Assembly (NCBI GenBank): GCA_015061725.1
Contig: SUVX01000002.1
Coordinates: forward strand, 1-64,000
Reading direction: 5' to 3'
DNA: 64,000 bases
Source: Lentisphaerota bacterium
Lineage (GTDB): Bacteria > Verrucomicrobiota > Lentisphaeria > Victivallales > Victivallaceae
Shown: positions 9,157 through 17,091 of the stretch, in pieces
Position numbering within the stretch: position 1 is the first letter of the stretch
How the letters are laid out: each line of letters starts with the position of its first letter
Made by a program: the position numbers and the translations under genes
The notes under the pieces: model-generated
Database searches by the model: none
Told to the model about the DNA's origin: nothing
Seen by the model: only the letters and a program-made list of their open reading frames with translations

Positions 9157-9306
9157 AACATTTACCCTTTCTTTTTCTTTTCTGTTTTTGCCTGAACAAA
9201 AATCTGCCCCGATGACTCCGAATTTCACTTTCATTTTCACACCTCATTGGTATCCACAACTAAATATATTCAAAAAAAGACACAAAACCACACATATCAT
9301 GCAGTG

Positions 9307-9327
9307 TTTTACGCACATCGTGCAAAT
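9307..9327 (-). promoter_or_regulatory. Candidate operator, copy 1
   Basis: On the minus strand this reads ATTTGCACGATGTGCGTAAAA, about 150 bases upstream of the prepilin A start. The same 21 bases occur at 11533-11553 and a variant at 17038-17055, each between genes of this operon. A GTGTTTT..AAAACAC inverted repeat encloses it (9304-9341). One of the two AraC regulators nearby could bind it. Confidence 0.45.
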
Positions 9328-9345
9328 GTTGATAAAAACACTTTT

Positions 9346-11457
9346 TTACGCATTGCAGAATACTGTCATAATATGCCATGCGGCAAGTCCGGGCAGAGTC
9401 AGGAGATATTCCCCCAATTCTCCGGTCCCGGCGGCTTCAACAGTTTGCATTTTACCCCCCGGGATCATCAGACGGAAGTCGGTACTTTCCGGATCGCGGA
9501 GAAGTATTTTTGTCTCTTTCAAAGGATAAATACTGCAGTTGACAATCGTTACACCGCGCGTTTTACCTGTTTGCTTTGAAGCAAAGGGGATAAGAGCGAT
9601 CCTCTCATACATTCCGGCACGGACCGGTGCCTTGCGTTTTCCGAGAAAGTCCAGCACTTCGTACATCTGGTGCAGGCTTGACGGATTCTGGTGCATTGAA
9701 AATGTACCGTTGTTCCCGAATACAGCCATTCTGGAGCCGTCAGAAGTTTCAAGCACCCATACGGCACATTCTTCTGAAGTGGAATCCCTCTCCGGATAAA
9801 AACGGTTGAGCAGAGTCTGTGCTTTGCTCCTTGAACTGAACGTGTATTTAAAACCGGTGCCGTAAAACTGTGAAGACCAGAGTTCGCCCTCAAATCCCGC
9901 ATTGAACGGATGATCGCTCATTTTGAAAATAGAATGTCCCGTGCGGATACTTCTGACACCGGTGAATCCCGTCAGGCGTTTGCTCTGAAGATAGTGGAAC
10001 GCTTCACCTGTCAGCATGACACCCCGCTGAAGCAGTCTTTTGAATTCCTCTTTTGTCAACCCCTCAACACATTCCAGCGTAAGAAGTACCGGAACATTTT
10101 CCTCTTTTTCAAGAGTTCTATCCCAGGTGACGGGAATTCCGGAGCTTGTCAGAGCCCGCAATTCATCGCTGAACATCACACACCACCAGTTGCGGTTCTT
10201 TCTCTCGTACCCGTGAAAGACACGGCTGCTTAAATTATTCACGGGCTGATACATGCTCATTCCGGCAAAACGGGAGCCTTCCCACGCCCGGGAAAGCGTT
10301 TTCAGGTAAGGTATCCAGCGGTGCATATACGCAAAAAACGGATAAATATATTTGTTTTCTCTTGTCCTCAAAAGCCAGCTCCACTGCAGCGTGATCCCCT
10401 GCACACCGTAAGCCATGGCAAGAGCGCACTCAAGAGCCATGCCGTGCGGACTTTTGCTCAATGTGGAACAGGGTGCTATTTCCATTTCGTTATAAGTCAT
10501 GGCAACACTGCCGCTTTCTTTTGCCTCATTGGCGGCAGTCCCGGCAAGGAAACCTTTTCTCAACAGTTCCCAGGGGTCGTAATCATCCCAGGTACCGCCG
10601 CCGACACGGATATGCACTTTGCGTTCTGAAGCTTTTTCCATAGCGTGATAAACGGGAATATTATCCCTGCCGTTGTACTGATCGGTCGGATTGCAGTTTT
10701 CCAGAGCCGCGATACTGCCGGGAGAGCATTTGCGGATTTGACGGCAGGCAAAATCCATGAAATCAGCCAGCTGCATCTGATTGAAATCAGTCCACTGCTG
10801 ACGGACGATCGAGGCTTTGCGATGACCGGTCAATTCTTTTTTCAATGCTTCACGACTCCATGTTCTTCCGGAGTAAAGAGAAAACTTTTCCAGACATGCC
10901 GGACAAAAGCACCCGTTCCGCAATCTGCCGTGGTTGTTCAGACGGATATCATCGTCAAGGTAAACGGCAAACGGTTTAAACTCATTCAGATAAGCCGCCA
11001 TTGCCTCTCTCAGATGTTTCCTGAATGCGCCGCTTCCGGAACAGAACGGCGAACCGTCTGTGGGAAAAGCGTCATCCATATCCCACATTCTTTCTGATAT
11101 ATCACCCTGAAAATAAAGCGGATCATTGGCAAGATGCCGGTGTCCGAATACAGGAGCCATTTCAAGAGAAACTTTCAATCCCTCTTGCGTTAAAGCATCA
11201 AAACCGGTTTTGAGGACTTTTGCCCATCGGGTATGAACTTCGGGCAGAAACAGCATGTTTCTGGTTGTCAGCCATGCCGATTCAAACAATCCCGGATATT
11301 TTCTGACAAGTCCGATACAGCGTGAAATCTGTTCCTGATAGCCCTCAAGCGTCTGCTTATCCTGCATGGCATAGATCCGCAGAATTGAGAAAGGAGCATC
11401 ACCGCGATTCGGAATTTCAATATTTCCATTGACAGAATGTTTTTTTATCAAATCCAT
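9346..11457 (-). CDS. Glycosidase-like barrel protein, paralogue 1
   Basis: A 703-residue protein of a family I cannot name, very similar over its full length to the next gene (11572-13680). There is no signal peptide, so it is probably cytoplasmic. It looks like a TIM-barrel glycosidase: VYLDDDIRL (residues 165-173) offers acidic residues, a CFCPACLEKF cysteine motif (183-188) follows, then IRVGGGTWDDY and a SGSVAMTYNEME segment. The C-terminal 300 residues suggest a glutamine-amidotransferase-like middle and a beta domain ending in MTVFCNA. AAGGATTC precedes the ATG. Both copies end alike and share the following intergenic bases, which marks a tandem duplication. Confidence 0.75.
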   Translation of the reverse strand: MDLIKKHSVNGNIEIPNRGDAPFSILRIYAMQDKQTLEGYQEQISRCIGLVRKYPGLFESAWLTTRNMLFLPEVHTRWAKVLKTGFDALTQEGLKVSLEMAPVFGHRHLANDPLYFQGDISERMWDMDDAFPTDGSPFCSGSGAFRKHLREAMAAYLNEFKPFAVYLDDDIRLNNHGRLRNGCFCPACLEKFSLYSGRTWSREALKKELTGHRKASIVRQQWTDFNQMQLADFMDFACRQIRKCSPGSIAALENCNPTDQYNGRDNIPVYHAMEKASERKVHIRVGGGTWDDYDPWELLRKGFLAGTAANEAKESGSVAMTYNEMEIAPCSTLSKSPHGMALECALAMAYGVQGITLQWSWLLRTRENKYIYPFFAYMHRWIPYLKTLSRAWEGSRFAGMSMYQPVNNLSSRVFHGYERKNRNWWCVMFSDELRALTSSGIPVTWDRTLEKEENVPVLLTLECVEGLTKEEFKRLLQRGVMLTGEAFHYLQSKRLTGFTGVRSIRTGHSIFKMSDHPFNAGFEGELWSSQFYGTGFKYTFSSRSKAQTLLNRFYPERDSTSEECAVWVLETSDGSRMAVFGNNGTFSMHQNPSSLHQMYEVLDFLGKRKAPVRAGMYERIALIPFASKQTGKTRGVTIVNCSIYPLKETKILLRDPESTDFRLMIPGGKMQTVEAAGTGELGEYLLTLPGLAAWHIMTVFCNA

Positions 11458-11532
11458 AGTTGAATCCTTTTTCTTAAACTGTCAGTAAATATAGACTTTT
11501 TTTCTGCCGGAAACAACTGCAATCAGGGCAGG

Positions 11533-11553
11533 TTTTACGCACATCGTGCAAAT
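11533..11553 (-). promoter_or_regulatory. Candidate operator, copy 2
   Basis: Identical over 21 bases to 9307-9327 and placed about 80-95 bases upstream of the paralogue 1 start codon. The flanking bases on the 3' gene side are also shared with copy 1, so these two copies may have arisen together by duplication of the gene and its downstream spacer. Confidence 0.45.
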
Positions 11554-11571
11554 GTTGATAAAAACACCTTT

Positions 11572-13680
11572 TCACGCATTGCAGAAAACGGTCATAACAC
11601 TCCATGCGGCAAGTCCGGGCAGAGTCAGATGGTATTCTCCGGGGACTCCTGTCGGAACGGCATTGACCCAACGCGGTTCTTCCCCCGGAATATAACAGCG
11701 GATATGACTGCTTTCAGGATTCCGGATAAAGATTTTCACCTGTTCCAGCGGCTGAATACCGCTGTTGACCAATGTCACCCCCCGGAGTTTGCCGGTTTCT
11801 TGTGAAGCAAACGGAATAAGCGCAACTTGAGCATAAGTATCCAGTCTTGCCGGCATTTTGCGTTTGCCCAACCAGTCCAGAACCTCAAAAAGCTGGTGCA
11901 TGCTGGACGGATTATGGTGCATCGTAAAGGATTTGCTTGCACCGTAAACCGCCATTCTGCCGCCGTCTTCTGTTTCAAGAATCCAGAACGTATCAGCAGT
12001 TTCTCCGGTAGGGCTTTGACGGCGTAGCAGGACCTGCGCTTTGCTGTCAGGACTTATCTCATACTCCCAGGAGGCTCCTCCGGTGGTGGGCGGCCACAAT
12101 TCTCCGGCAAAACCTTCGTTGAAGGGATGATCTGTCATTGACTGTAAAGTAAATCCAGTCTTGCCCGGCAAACTTTTCACCCCGGTGAAAGAGGTCATAT
12201 TTTTATTCTGCAAATACTCAAAAGCGGCTCCTGTCATTAAAACGCCCCGCTGACGCATTTTATAAAACTCTTCTTCAGAAAGTCCTTCGACACACTCCAT
12301 GGTAAGCAGCGCCGGCAATTCTTCAGATTTTGCCAGAGTCTGTTCCCATGCAACAGGAACACCGCTTGAAGTCAATGCCTGCAACTCATCGCTGAACATC
12401 ACGCACCACCAGTTGGGATTACGGCTCTCGTATTCCTGAAAAACTCTTTCACTGAGATTGTTTTCAGGCTGGACCATGGTGATACCGTCAAAACGGGCCC
12501 CCTCCCATGCCGCTGACAGCGTTTTAAGATAAGGCATCCATCTGTTGAGACAGTCAAACAGGGGATAAGTGAACGCTTTGTCAAATGCCGCCAGATTTGC
12601 ACTCAGCGTAAGCGTGAGTCCCTGTACGCCGTATGCGGTACTCAATGCACACTCAAGCGCAATGCCGTGGGGACTTTTGGTCAATGCCGCACGCGGGAAA
12701 TTTTCCATTTCACAATAGGTCATGGCAACACTGCCGCTTGCCTTTGCCATATTGGCGGCAGTTCCCTGAAGAAAACCTTTTCTCAACAGTTCCCAGGGAA
12801 CAAAATCATTCCAGGAACCGCCGCCGACACGGATATGGGTCTTTTTGCCGGTAGAACGCTCAAGAGCATGATAGATCGGACTGCGGTCCTGTCCATTGTA
12901 TTGTCCTGTCGGATTGGCCTCTTCAAGTGCCATAATACAGTCAGGAGCGTGTTTATGCACCTCTTGACCGAAAAACTCCAGAAAATCCGCCAGCTGATAA
13001 CTGTTGAAATCAGTCCACTGCTTGCGCACCGCAGAAGCCTTGCTGCGGTCGGTCAGTTCCTGATACAGTTCGGTGCAGCTCCATTCACGTCCTGAAAATT
13101 CTGCAAATTTTTTCAGACAGCGCGGACAGAAACAGCCATTGAGAAAAGGTCCGTGAAGTTCAAGCCGTATGTCATCATCAATAAAAACAACATAAGGCGT
13201 GAACTCTTTTAAATAAATTTCAATGTTTTTACTCAGATGTTCTCTGAAAATTCCGCTGTTGATACAATAGGGGGAAGATGGAACGGGATTCTGTTCTCCG
13301 AGTTTTCCGTCCCACATAAGTTCAGACGGGGGGAGACTTTCTTCACGGGGATCGGAACCGCCGGGATCGCCGTGTCCGAGAGTACAGCCTATCTGCAATG
13401 CGATTTTCATGCCGCTTCCCTGCAAAGCATTATAAGCAGATTTCAATATTTTTGCCCACTCTTTGTGAACATCACTTTTATAGGTCATTTTAAGCGTGGT
13501 CAGCCAGATTTCATCAAACAACTCAGGAAAAGTCTCAGCAACCTCAGAAACCTGAACGATACGTTTCAGGAGATTTTCCTGATTATGTACGCCGATATCA
13601 CTTTGAGTGCGGATGATGGAAAAGGGCGCACCGTTGCGGCTTGAAAGACGATGATCGTTTGTTTGGGTGGATGTTGACAT
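11572..13680 (-). CDS. Glycosidase-like barrel protein, paralogue 2
   Basis: A 702-residue paralogue of the 9346-11457 product, alike from APFSI near the N-terminus to the shared MTVFCNA end. The same VFIDDDIRLEL acidic strand is followed by CFCPRCLKKF, and later by IRVGGGSWND and SGSVAMTYCEME. There is no signal peptide or membrane helix. I chose the ATG at 13680, which has GGAG nine bases upstream; the frame is open to a TTG at 13686. It lies 45 bases after the PocR-AraC regulator gene and before paralogue 1 in the leftward operon. Two divergent copies suggest different but related substrates, or a heteromer; neither is proven. Confidence 0.75.
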   Translation of the reverse strand: MSTSTQTNDHRLSSRNGAPFSIIRTQSDIGVHNQENLLKRIVQVSEVAETFPELFDEIWLTTLKMTYKSDVHKEWAKILKSAYNALQGSGMKIALQIGCTLGHGDPGGSDPREESLPPSELMWDGKLGEQNPVPSSPYCINSGIFREHLSKNIEIYLKEFTPYVVFIDDDIRLELHGPFLNGCFCPRCLKKFAEFSGREWSCTELYQELTDRSKASAVRKQWTDFNSYQLADFLEFFGQEVHKHAPDCIMALEEANPTGQYNGQDRSPIYHALERSTGKKTHIRVGGGSWNDFVPWELLRKGFLQGTAANMAKASGSVAMTYCEMENFPRAALTKSPHGIALECALSTAYGVQGLTLTLSANLAAFDKAFTYPLFDCLNRWMPYLKTLSAAWEGARFDGITMVQPENNLSERVFQEYESRNPNWWCVMFSDELQALTSSGVPVAWEQTLAKSEELPALLTMECVEGLSEEEFYKMRQRGVLMTGAAFEYLQNKNMTSFTGVKSLPGKTGFTLQSMTDHPFNEGFAGELWPPTTGGASWEYEISPDSKAQVLLRRQSPTGETADTFWILETEDGGRMAVYGASKSFTMHHNPSSMHQLFEVLDWLGKRKMPARLDTYAQVALIPFASQETGKLRGVTLVNSGIQPLEQVKIFIRNPESSHIRCYIPGEEPRWVNAVPTGVPGEYHLTLPGLAAWSVMTVFCNA

Positions 13681-13725
13681 ATTCAATGCTCCTTTTTTAA
13701 TGGAAAACAGAAATAATTTTATCTG

Positions 13726-14628
13726 TCATTTTCTACCGCAGGCCTGACGGTATTTTTTTGCCGACATTCCAGTTTCAGCCAGAAACACCCGGTTGAATTG
13801 GGAAATCGAGCCGAATCCGGTCATCATGGCGATTTCAGAGACAGAAAGCCGGGTATCTGATAACATTTCTTTGGCTTTATTCACCCTGAAAGCGTTGATG
13901 TAATCGGTAAAGGAAACATTGAGTTCGCGCTTGAAGTTGTGTGAAAGAAAACTCACACTGACATAAAACTTGCGCGCAACATCACGGATTCTGAGTTTTC
14001 CGGTATAATTTTCTTCCAGATATTTGCGGATGCTTTCAATTTTTCCGGGCGTATTGATCCGTTCAAGAAAAATAAGATTTTCGCGCAGTCCGGTCAGGTG
14101 GCGTCCGATGATTTCAAGATAACTGATGGTGCCGTCAAGCTGATCCTGCGAAAGAACGGGGGAGTTCTGATAAGCCTGATAAAGCTTTTCCGGATCAAGA
14201 GCGTAAAGACGTGCCAGATCATAGATTTCCTGCGGAGAGTTTCTTTTTTCGTTCTGAAGATGAAACTGTCCTGAAGTCAGACAACCGAGATAGTTTTTCT
14301 GTTCGTCAAACAACGGCACAACCACTTCATAAAGTCCCGCATGGCAGCGGTAACAGATCGCCTCACCGTTCCTTGCCCCCTGAAAGGCATGGATGACGTC
14401 GCAGTTGTGACAGGCATCAAAGCCGGACTTGTTTTCTCTTATCGCCGAACAGTAAGCATTGAAGTTGCTTCCCCCTGAAAGACGCAGGGATTCATTTTCG
14501 GCAGAGATGAAATCCACCACCAATCCCATGAGTTTGTAGAGTATTTCACAATAACGGTGCAGCAGTTTTTCGTTGCCGAGTTTGGCAAAGGCCTGCAATG
14601 TAATGCTTTTTTTTCTGTTTTGATTCAT
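13726..14628 (-). CDS. PocR-domain AraC-family transcriptional regulator
   Basis: A 300-residue regulator. Residues about 25-150 form a PocR-type sensory domain with its characteristic cysteines (ACHNC, then CYRCHAGL) and PLFDEQKNYLG segment. Residues about 200-298 are an AraC-type pair of helix-turn-helix motifs (IRDVARKFYVSVSFLS and VSEIAMMTGFGSISQFNRVF). PocR itself responds to 1,2-propanediol, but domain relatives sense other ligands. It starts 3 bases after the symporter stop, so it is co-transcribed with transport and enzyme genes it may control. The candidate operators at 9307, 11533 and 17038 are the obvious targets to test. Confidence 0.9.
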   Translation of the reverse strand: MNQNRKKSITLQAFAKLGNEKLLHRYCEILYKLMGLVVDFISAENESLRLSGGSNFNAYCSAIRENKSGFDACHNCDVIHAFQGARNGEAICYRCHAGLYEVVVPLFDEQKNYLGCLTSGQFHLQNEKRNSPQEIYDLARLYALDPEKLYQAYQNSPVLSQDQLDGTISYLEIIGRHLTGLRENLIFLERINTPGKIESIRKYLEENYTGKLRIRDVARKFYVSVSFLSHNFKRELNVSFTDYINAFRVNKAKEMLSDTRLSVSEIAMMTGFGSISQFNRVFLAETGMSAKKYRQACGRK

Positions 14629-14631
14629 GAT

Positions 14632-16947
14632 TTATTTTCCGGCTTTTTCCCTTCTTTCTTTTTCGGCAAACACGGCGGCATCCGACAGGGAGACGTTTCC
14701 TTCGACCTGACCGTTGTCCAGATGGTCGATATTCATGCGTTCGCGCAGGTCGCGGAACATCTGGAACATATCTTTGACCCCGCCCCAGAGGAACCAGAAC
14801 GTCGTAAAAAACGCGGCGATAAAAGGTACGACCAGATAAACCACATAGAAGTAAGTCCCCCACCATTTGACAGGCCAGGGAGAAAAAGCGTTCCAGATGA
14901 CGACGAGCAGAAAACAGCCGATGAATTTATAGAAAAACGAGTAGACAAAAACGCTCCAGGTGATGATTTTATCTCCAAGGGTATAATCTGGGGTAATACC
15001 GATCAATTTTTTGAAAACGGTGCGGATACTCCATTTGAACTGATTTTTGTTCTCTCCGTCGGTATTGTAAATCCCCCGGTGCAGCATCCGGTCAAGATTG
15101 AACTTCTCTTTAAAGGTCAATAAAGACCCGGCAACGTAGGCAAAGAGACACAAAATCATAATAATAAAGTTGATCTCATAGGAGTTGATCGGGAATTTGT
15201 GCGGATTGACACGCCAGACGATCCACGGTTCAAACGGTGCGGAACAGGCGGCAAAAAAGTTTCCGACAGATACATGAAGATCATTGGCGACCAGAAACGG
15301 ATAGATCGCTGAAGCCCACGTTCTCTGACAGGTGATGAAAAGCAGAGCAAGCCCCATTCCCGTCAGCAGAGAAGCAAAGGCGCCGGTGGTATTTCCGAAA
15401 CGGCTGTAAAGTCCGAAAATCATGATGGGACCGGCTCCGATCCACATGGAGCAGACGATGGTCACAAACATATTGATATAATCCAGCTGCGCCATGAAAA
15501 GAGACCCCGTCAGCCAGAACACCCCGCAGAAAACCGTCACCCACCGCAGAATACGCACATGTGTCTGCATGGAAAGACCGTTTTTCATGAACGGAATGAT
15601 ACAGTCCTGCGTGATGGTCTGTGCCGCACTGAACAGCCGGGAATCATCCGTGGAAAGCATCATCAGCATGATAAAGAGCGCAAACAAACCGATCATTCCG
15701 ACCGGAAGCACATGGCGCAGAGTCACCGGCAGCATCATCTGATGATAGAGTGTGAAGAACTCCTGATAACGCTTGGCGCCGCCGGGTTCGCTTTTGAATT
15801 CGTCGCGGACAAGCTGCAAATGCGGCGTATCCAGATTTTTGTCGTGCGAAAGCGGCGCATCCTGCGGACGGGTCCCGCCGATGATATGATCCCGGGGAGG
15901 CAAAGAAGCGATCTTGCTGTTGATTTTCTTCTGAAGCGGCAGATTGTCAGCTGAAACCTCCTGCAAAACTTTTTGACTTAAATCATCACGGATGATTTTT
16001 CCCTCTTCTGCAAAGTTGTTGTGATTCAATGTACAGAGAACAACAATGATAAGAAGAATGTAGATCACGCCTCCGAACATCCCGCGCCAGGTTGCCATGA
16101 CACCTGCCATTTTCTGCTCATGCGGAGAACGGGCGGCGATTTCAGAACTTGTCCCCTCCCAGTTGCCCCGGTTCATAATGCTGTCGTAAATCGTGACGAT
16201 CAGCGCAAACATATTAAAATCACGCAATGCGGCAACGTCATAGGGATTGAGAAAACTCTGTCCTGAAACATGATCGCTCATCACCGGAACAACAACGTCG
16301 TTCCAGGAATACTTCACCGCAATAAAAATCGTAAAAATCAGCAGAAGCGGATAACAGAAGAATCCCTGAATGGTGTCTGTCACCATCAGAGAAAGCGCAC
16401 CACCGACGTTGCAGATGACGACACACGCAACGACCATAACCGTCGCCAGTATGAAAAAAGTCGGTATTTCCAGTCCGGCGATATTGACATTGGGCGGCAG
16501 TCCGATATAGTAGATCATGAAACGGGCGGCGATCGCCGGACACAGACAGTTGGCAATCAGTTCCGTAAGAGAGCGCAGTGCGGCACCGAAAATACGCAGT
16601 TTGCGGTTGTAACGCATTTCAAGAAACTGTCCCAGACTCAGGGATTTTGTTTCTCTGAAACGGTAGGAGACAAACCCCGTCAAGCCCAGAACGATTCCCA
16701 GCGGCGTCAGGATATTGTTCCAGAAATTCATTGCAAATCCGGTCTTGTACCGCGCCTCAACAAAACCGATCAGTCCGACGACTGCAAGTGCCTGCGCCAC
16801 GTTGCCGACAGTCAGAACATAACGTCCTGCCACACGTCCGGCTGCAAGGTAATCAGAAACACTGCGGATATACCTTCTGGTATAAAATCCCATGTAGAGA
16901 ACAAATACCATCGGTACAATCATGATCAGCCAATCGATCCAGCTCAT
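14632..16947 (-). CDS. Sodium:solute symporter family (SSS) transporter
   Basis: A 771-residue inner-membrane protein with many hydrophobic segments. It opens with WIDWLIMIVPMVFVLYMGF and then YLAAGRVAGRYVLTVGN, the usual SSS first helices. A hydrophilic insert at about 345-400 and a long C-terminal extension with three or more extra helices make it larger than the usual 500-600 residues. The family couples Na+ entry to uptake of sugars, sialic acids, carboxylates and others; the substrate here is unknown. I chose the ATG at 16947 with GGGAG just upstream; an upstream ATG at 16989 lacks one. It probably feeds the GRE or glycosidase genes of this operon. Confidence 0.9.
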   Translation of the reverse strand: MSWIDWLIMIVPMVFVLYMGFYTRRYIRSVSDYLAAGRVAGRYVLTVGNVAQALAVVGLIGFVEARYKTGFAMNFWNNILTPLGIVLGLTGFVSYRFRETKSLSLGQFLEMRYNRKLRIFGAALRSLTELIANCLCPAIAARFMIYYIGLPPNVNIAGLEIPTFFILATVMVVACVVICNVGGALSLMVTDTIQGFFCYPLLLIFTIFIAVKYSWNDVVVPVMSDHVSGQSFLNPYDVAALRDFNMFALIVTIYDSIMNRGNWEGTSSEIAARSPHEQKMAGVMATWRGMFGGVIYILLIIVVLCTLNHNNFAEEGKIIRDDLSQKVLQEVSADNLPLQKKINSKIASLPPRDHIIGGTRPQDAPLSHDKNLDTPHLQLVRDEFKSEPGGAKRYQEFFTLYHQMMLPVTLRHVLPVGMIGLFALFIMLMMLSTDDSRLFSAAQTITQDCIIPFMKNGLSMQTHVRILRWVTVFCGVFWLTGSLFMAQLDYINMFVTIVCSMWIGAGPIMIFGLYSRFGNTTGAFASLLTGMGLALLFITCQRTWASAIYPFLVANDLHVSVGNFFAACSAPFEPWIVWRVNPHKFPINSYEINFIIMILCLFAYVAGSLLTFKEKFNLDRMLHRGIYNTDGENKNQFKWSIRTVFKKLIGITPDYTLGDKIITWSVFVYSFFYKFIGCFLLVVIWNAFSPWPVKWWGTYFYVVYLVVPFIAAFFTTFWFLWGGVKDMFQMFRDLRERMNIDHLDNGQVEGNVSLSDAAVFAEKERREKAGK

Positions 16948-17037
16948 TTTTTCTCCCTTTTTTTCAGTTGGAAACACCCGTTCTGTCAAATAATATAACA
17001 GAATCCGGTTTTATATCCACCCATTCAAGGCAGAAAA

Positions 17038-17055
17038 ATGCGCATTTCGTGCAAA
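17038..17055 (-). promoter_or_regulatory. Candidate operator, copy 3 (variant)
   Basis: On the minus strand TTTGCACGAAATGCGCAT, related to the 21-base motif at 9307 and 11533 (TTTGCACGATGTGCG). It sits in the 144-base gap between the GRE stop and the symporter start, about 90-105 bases before that start. No convincing -10/-35 pair could be picked beside it. Confidence 0.4.
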
Positions 17056-17091
17056 CAGAATCGTTTTATGCGCTGATCAGAAAAAGAGTTT

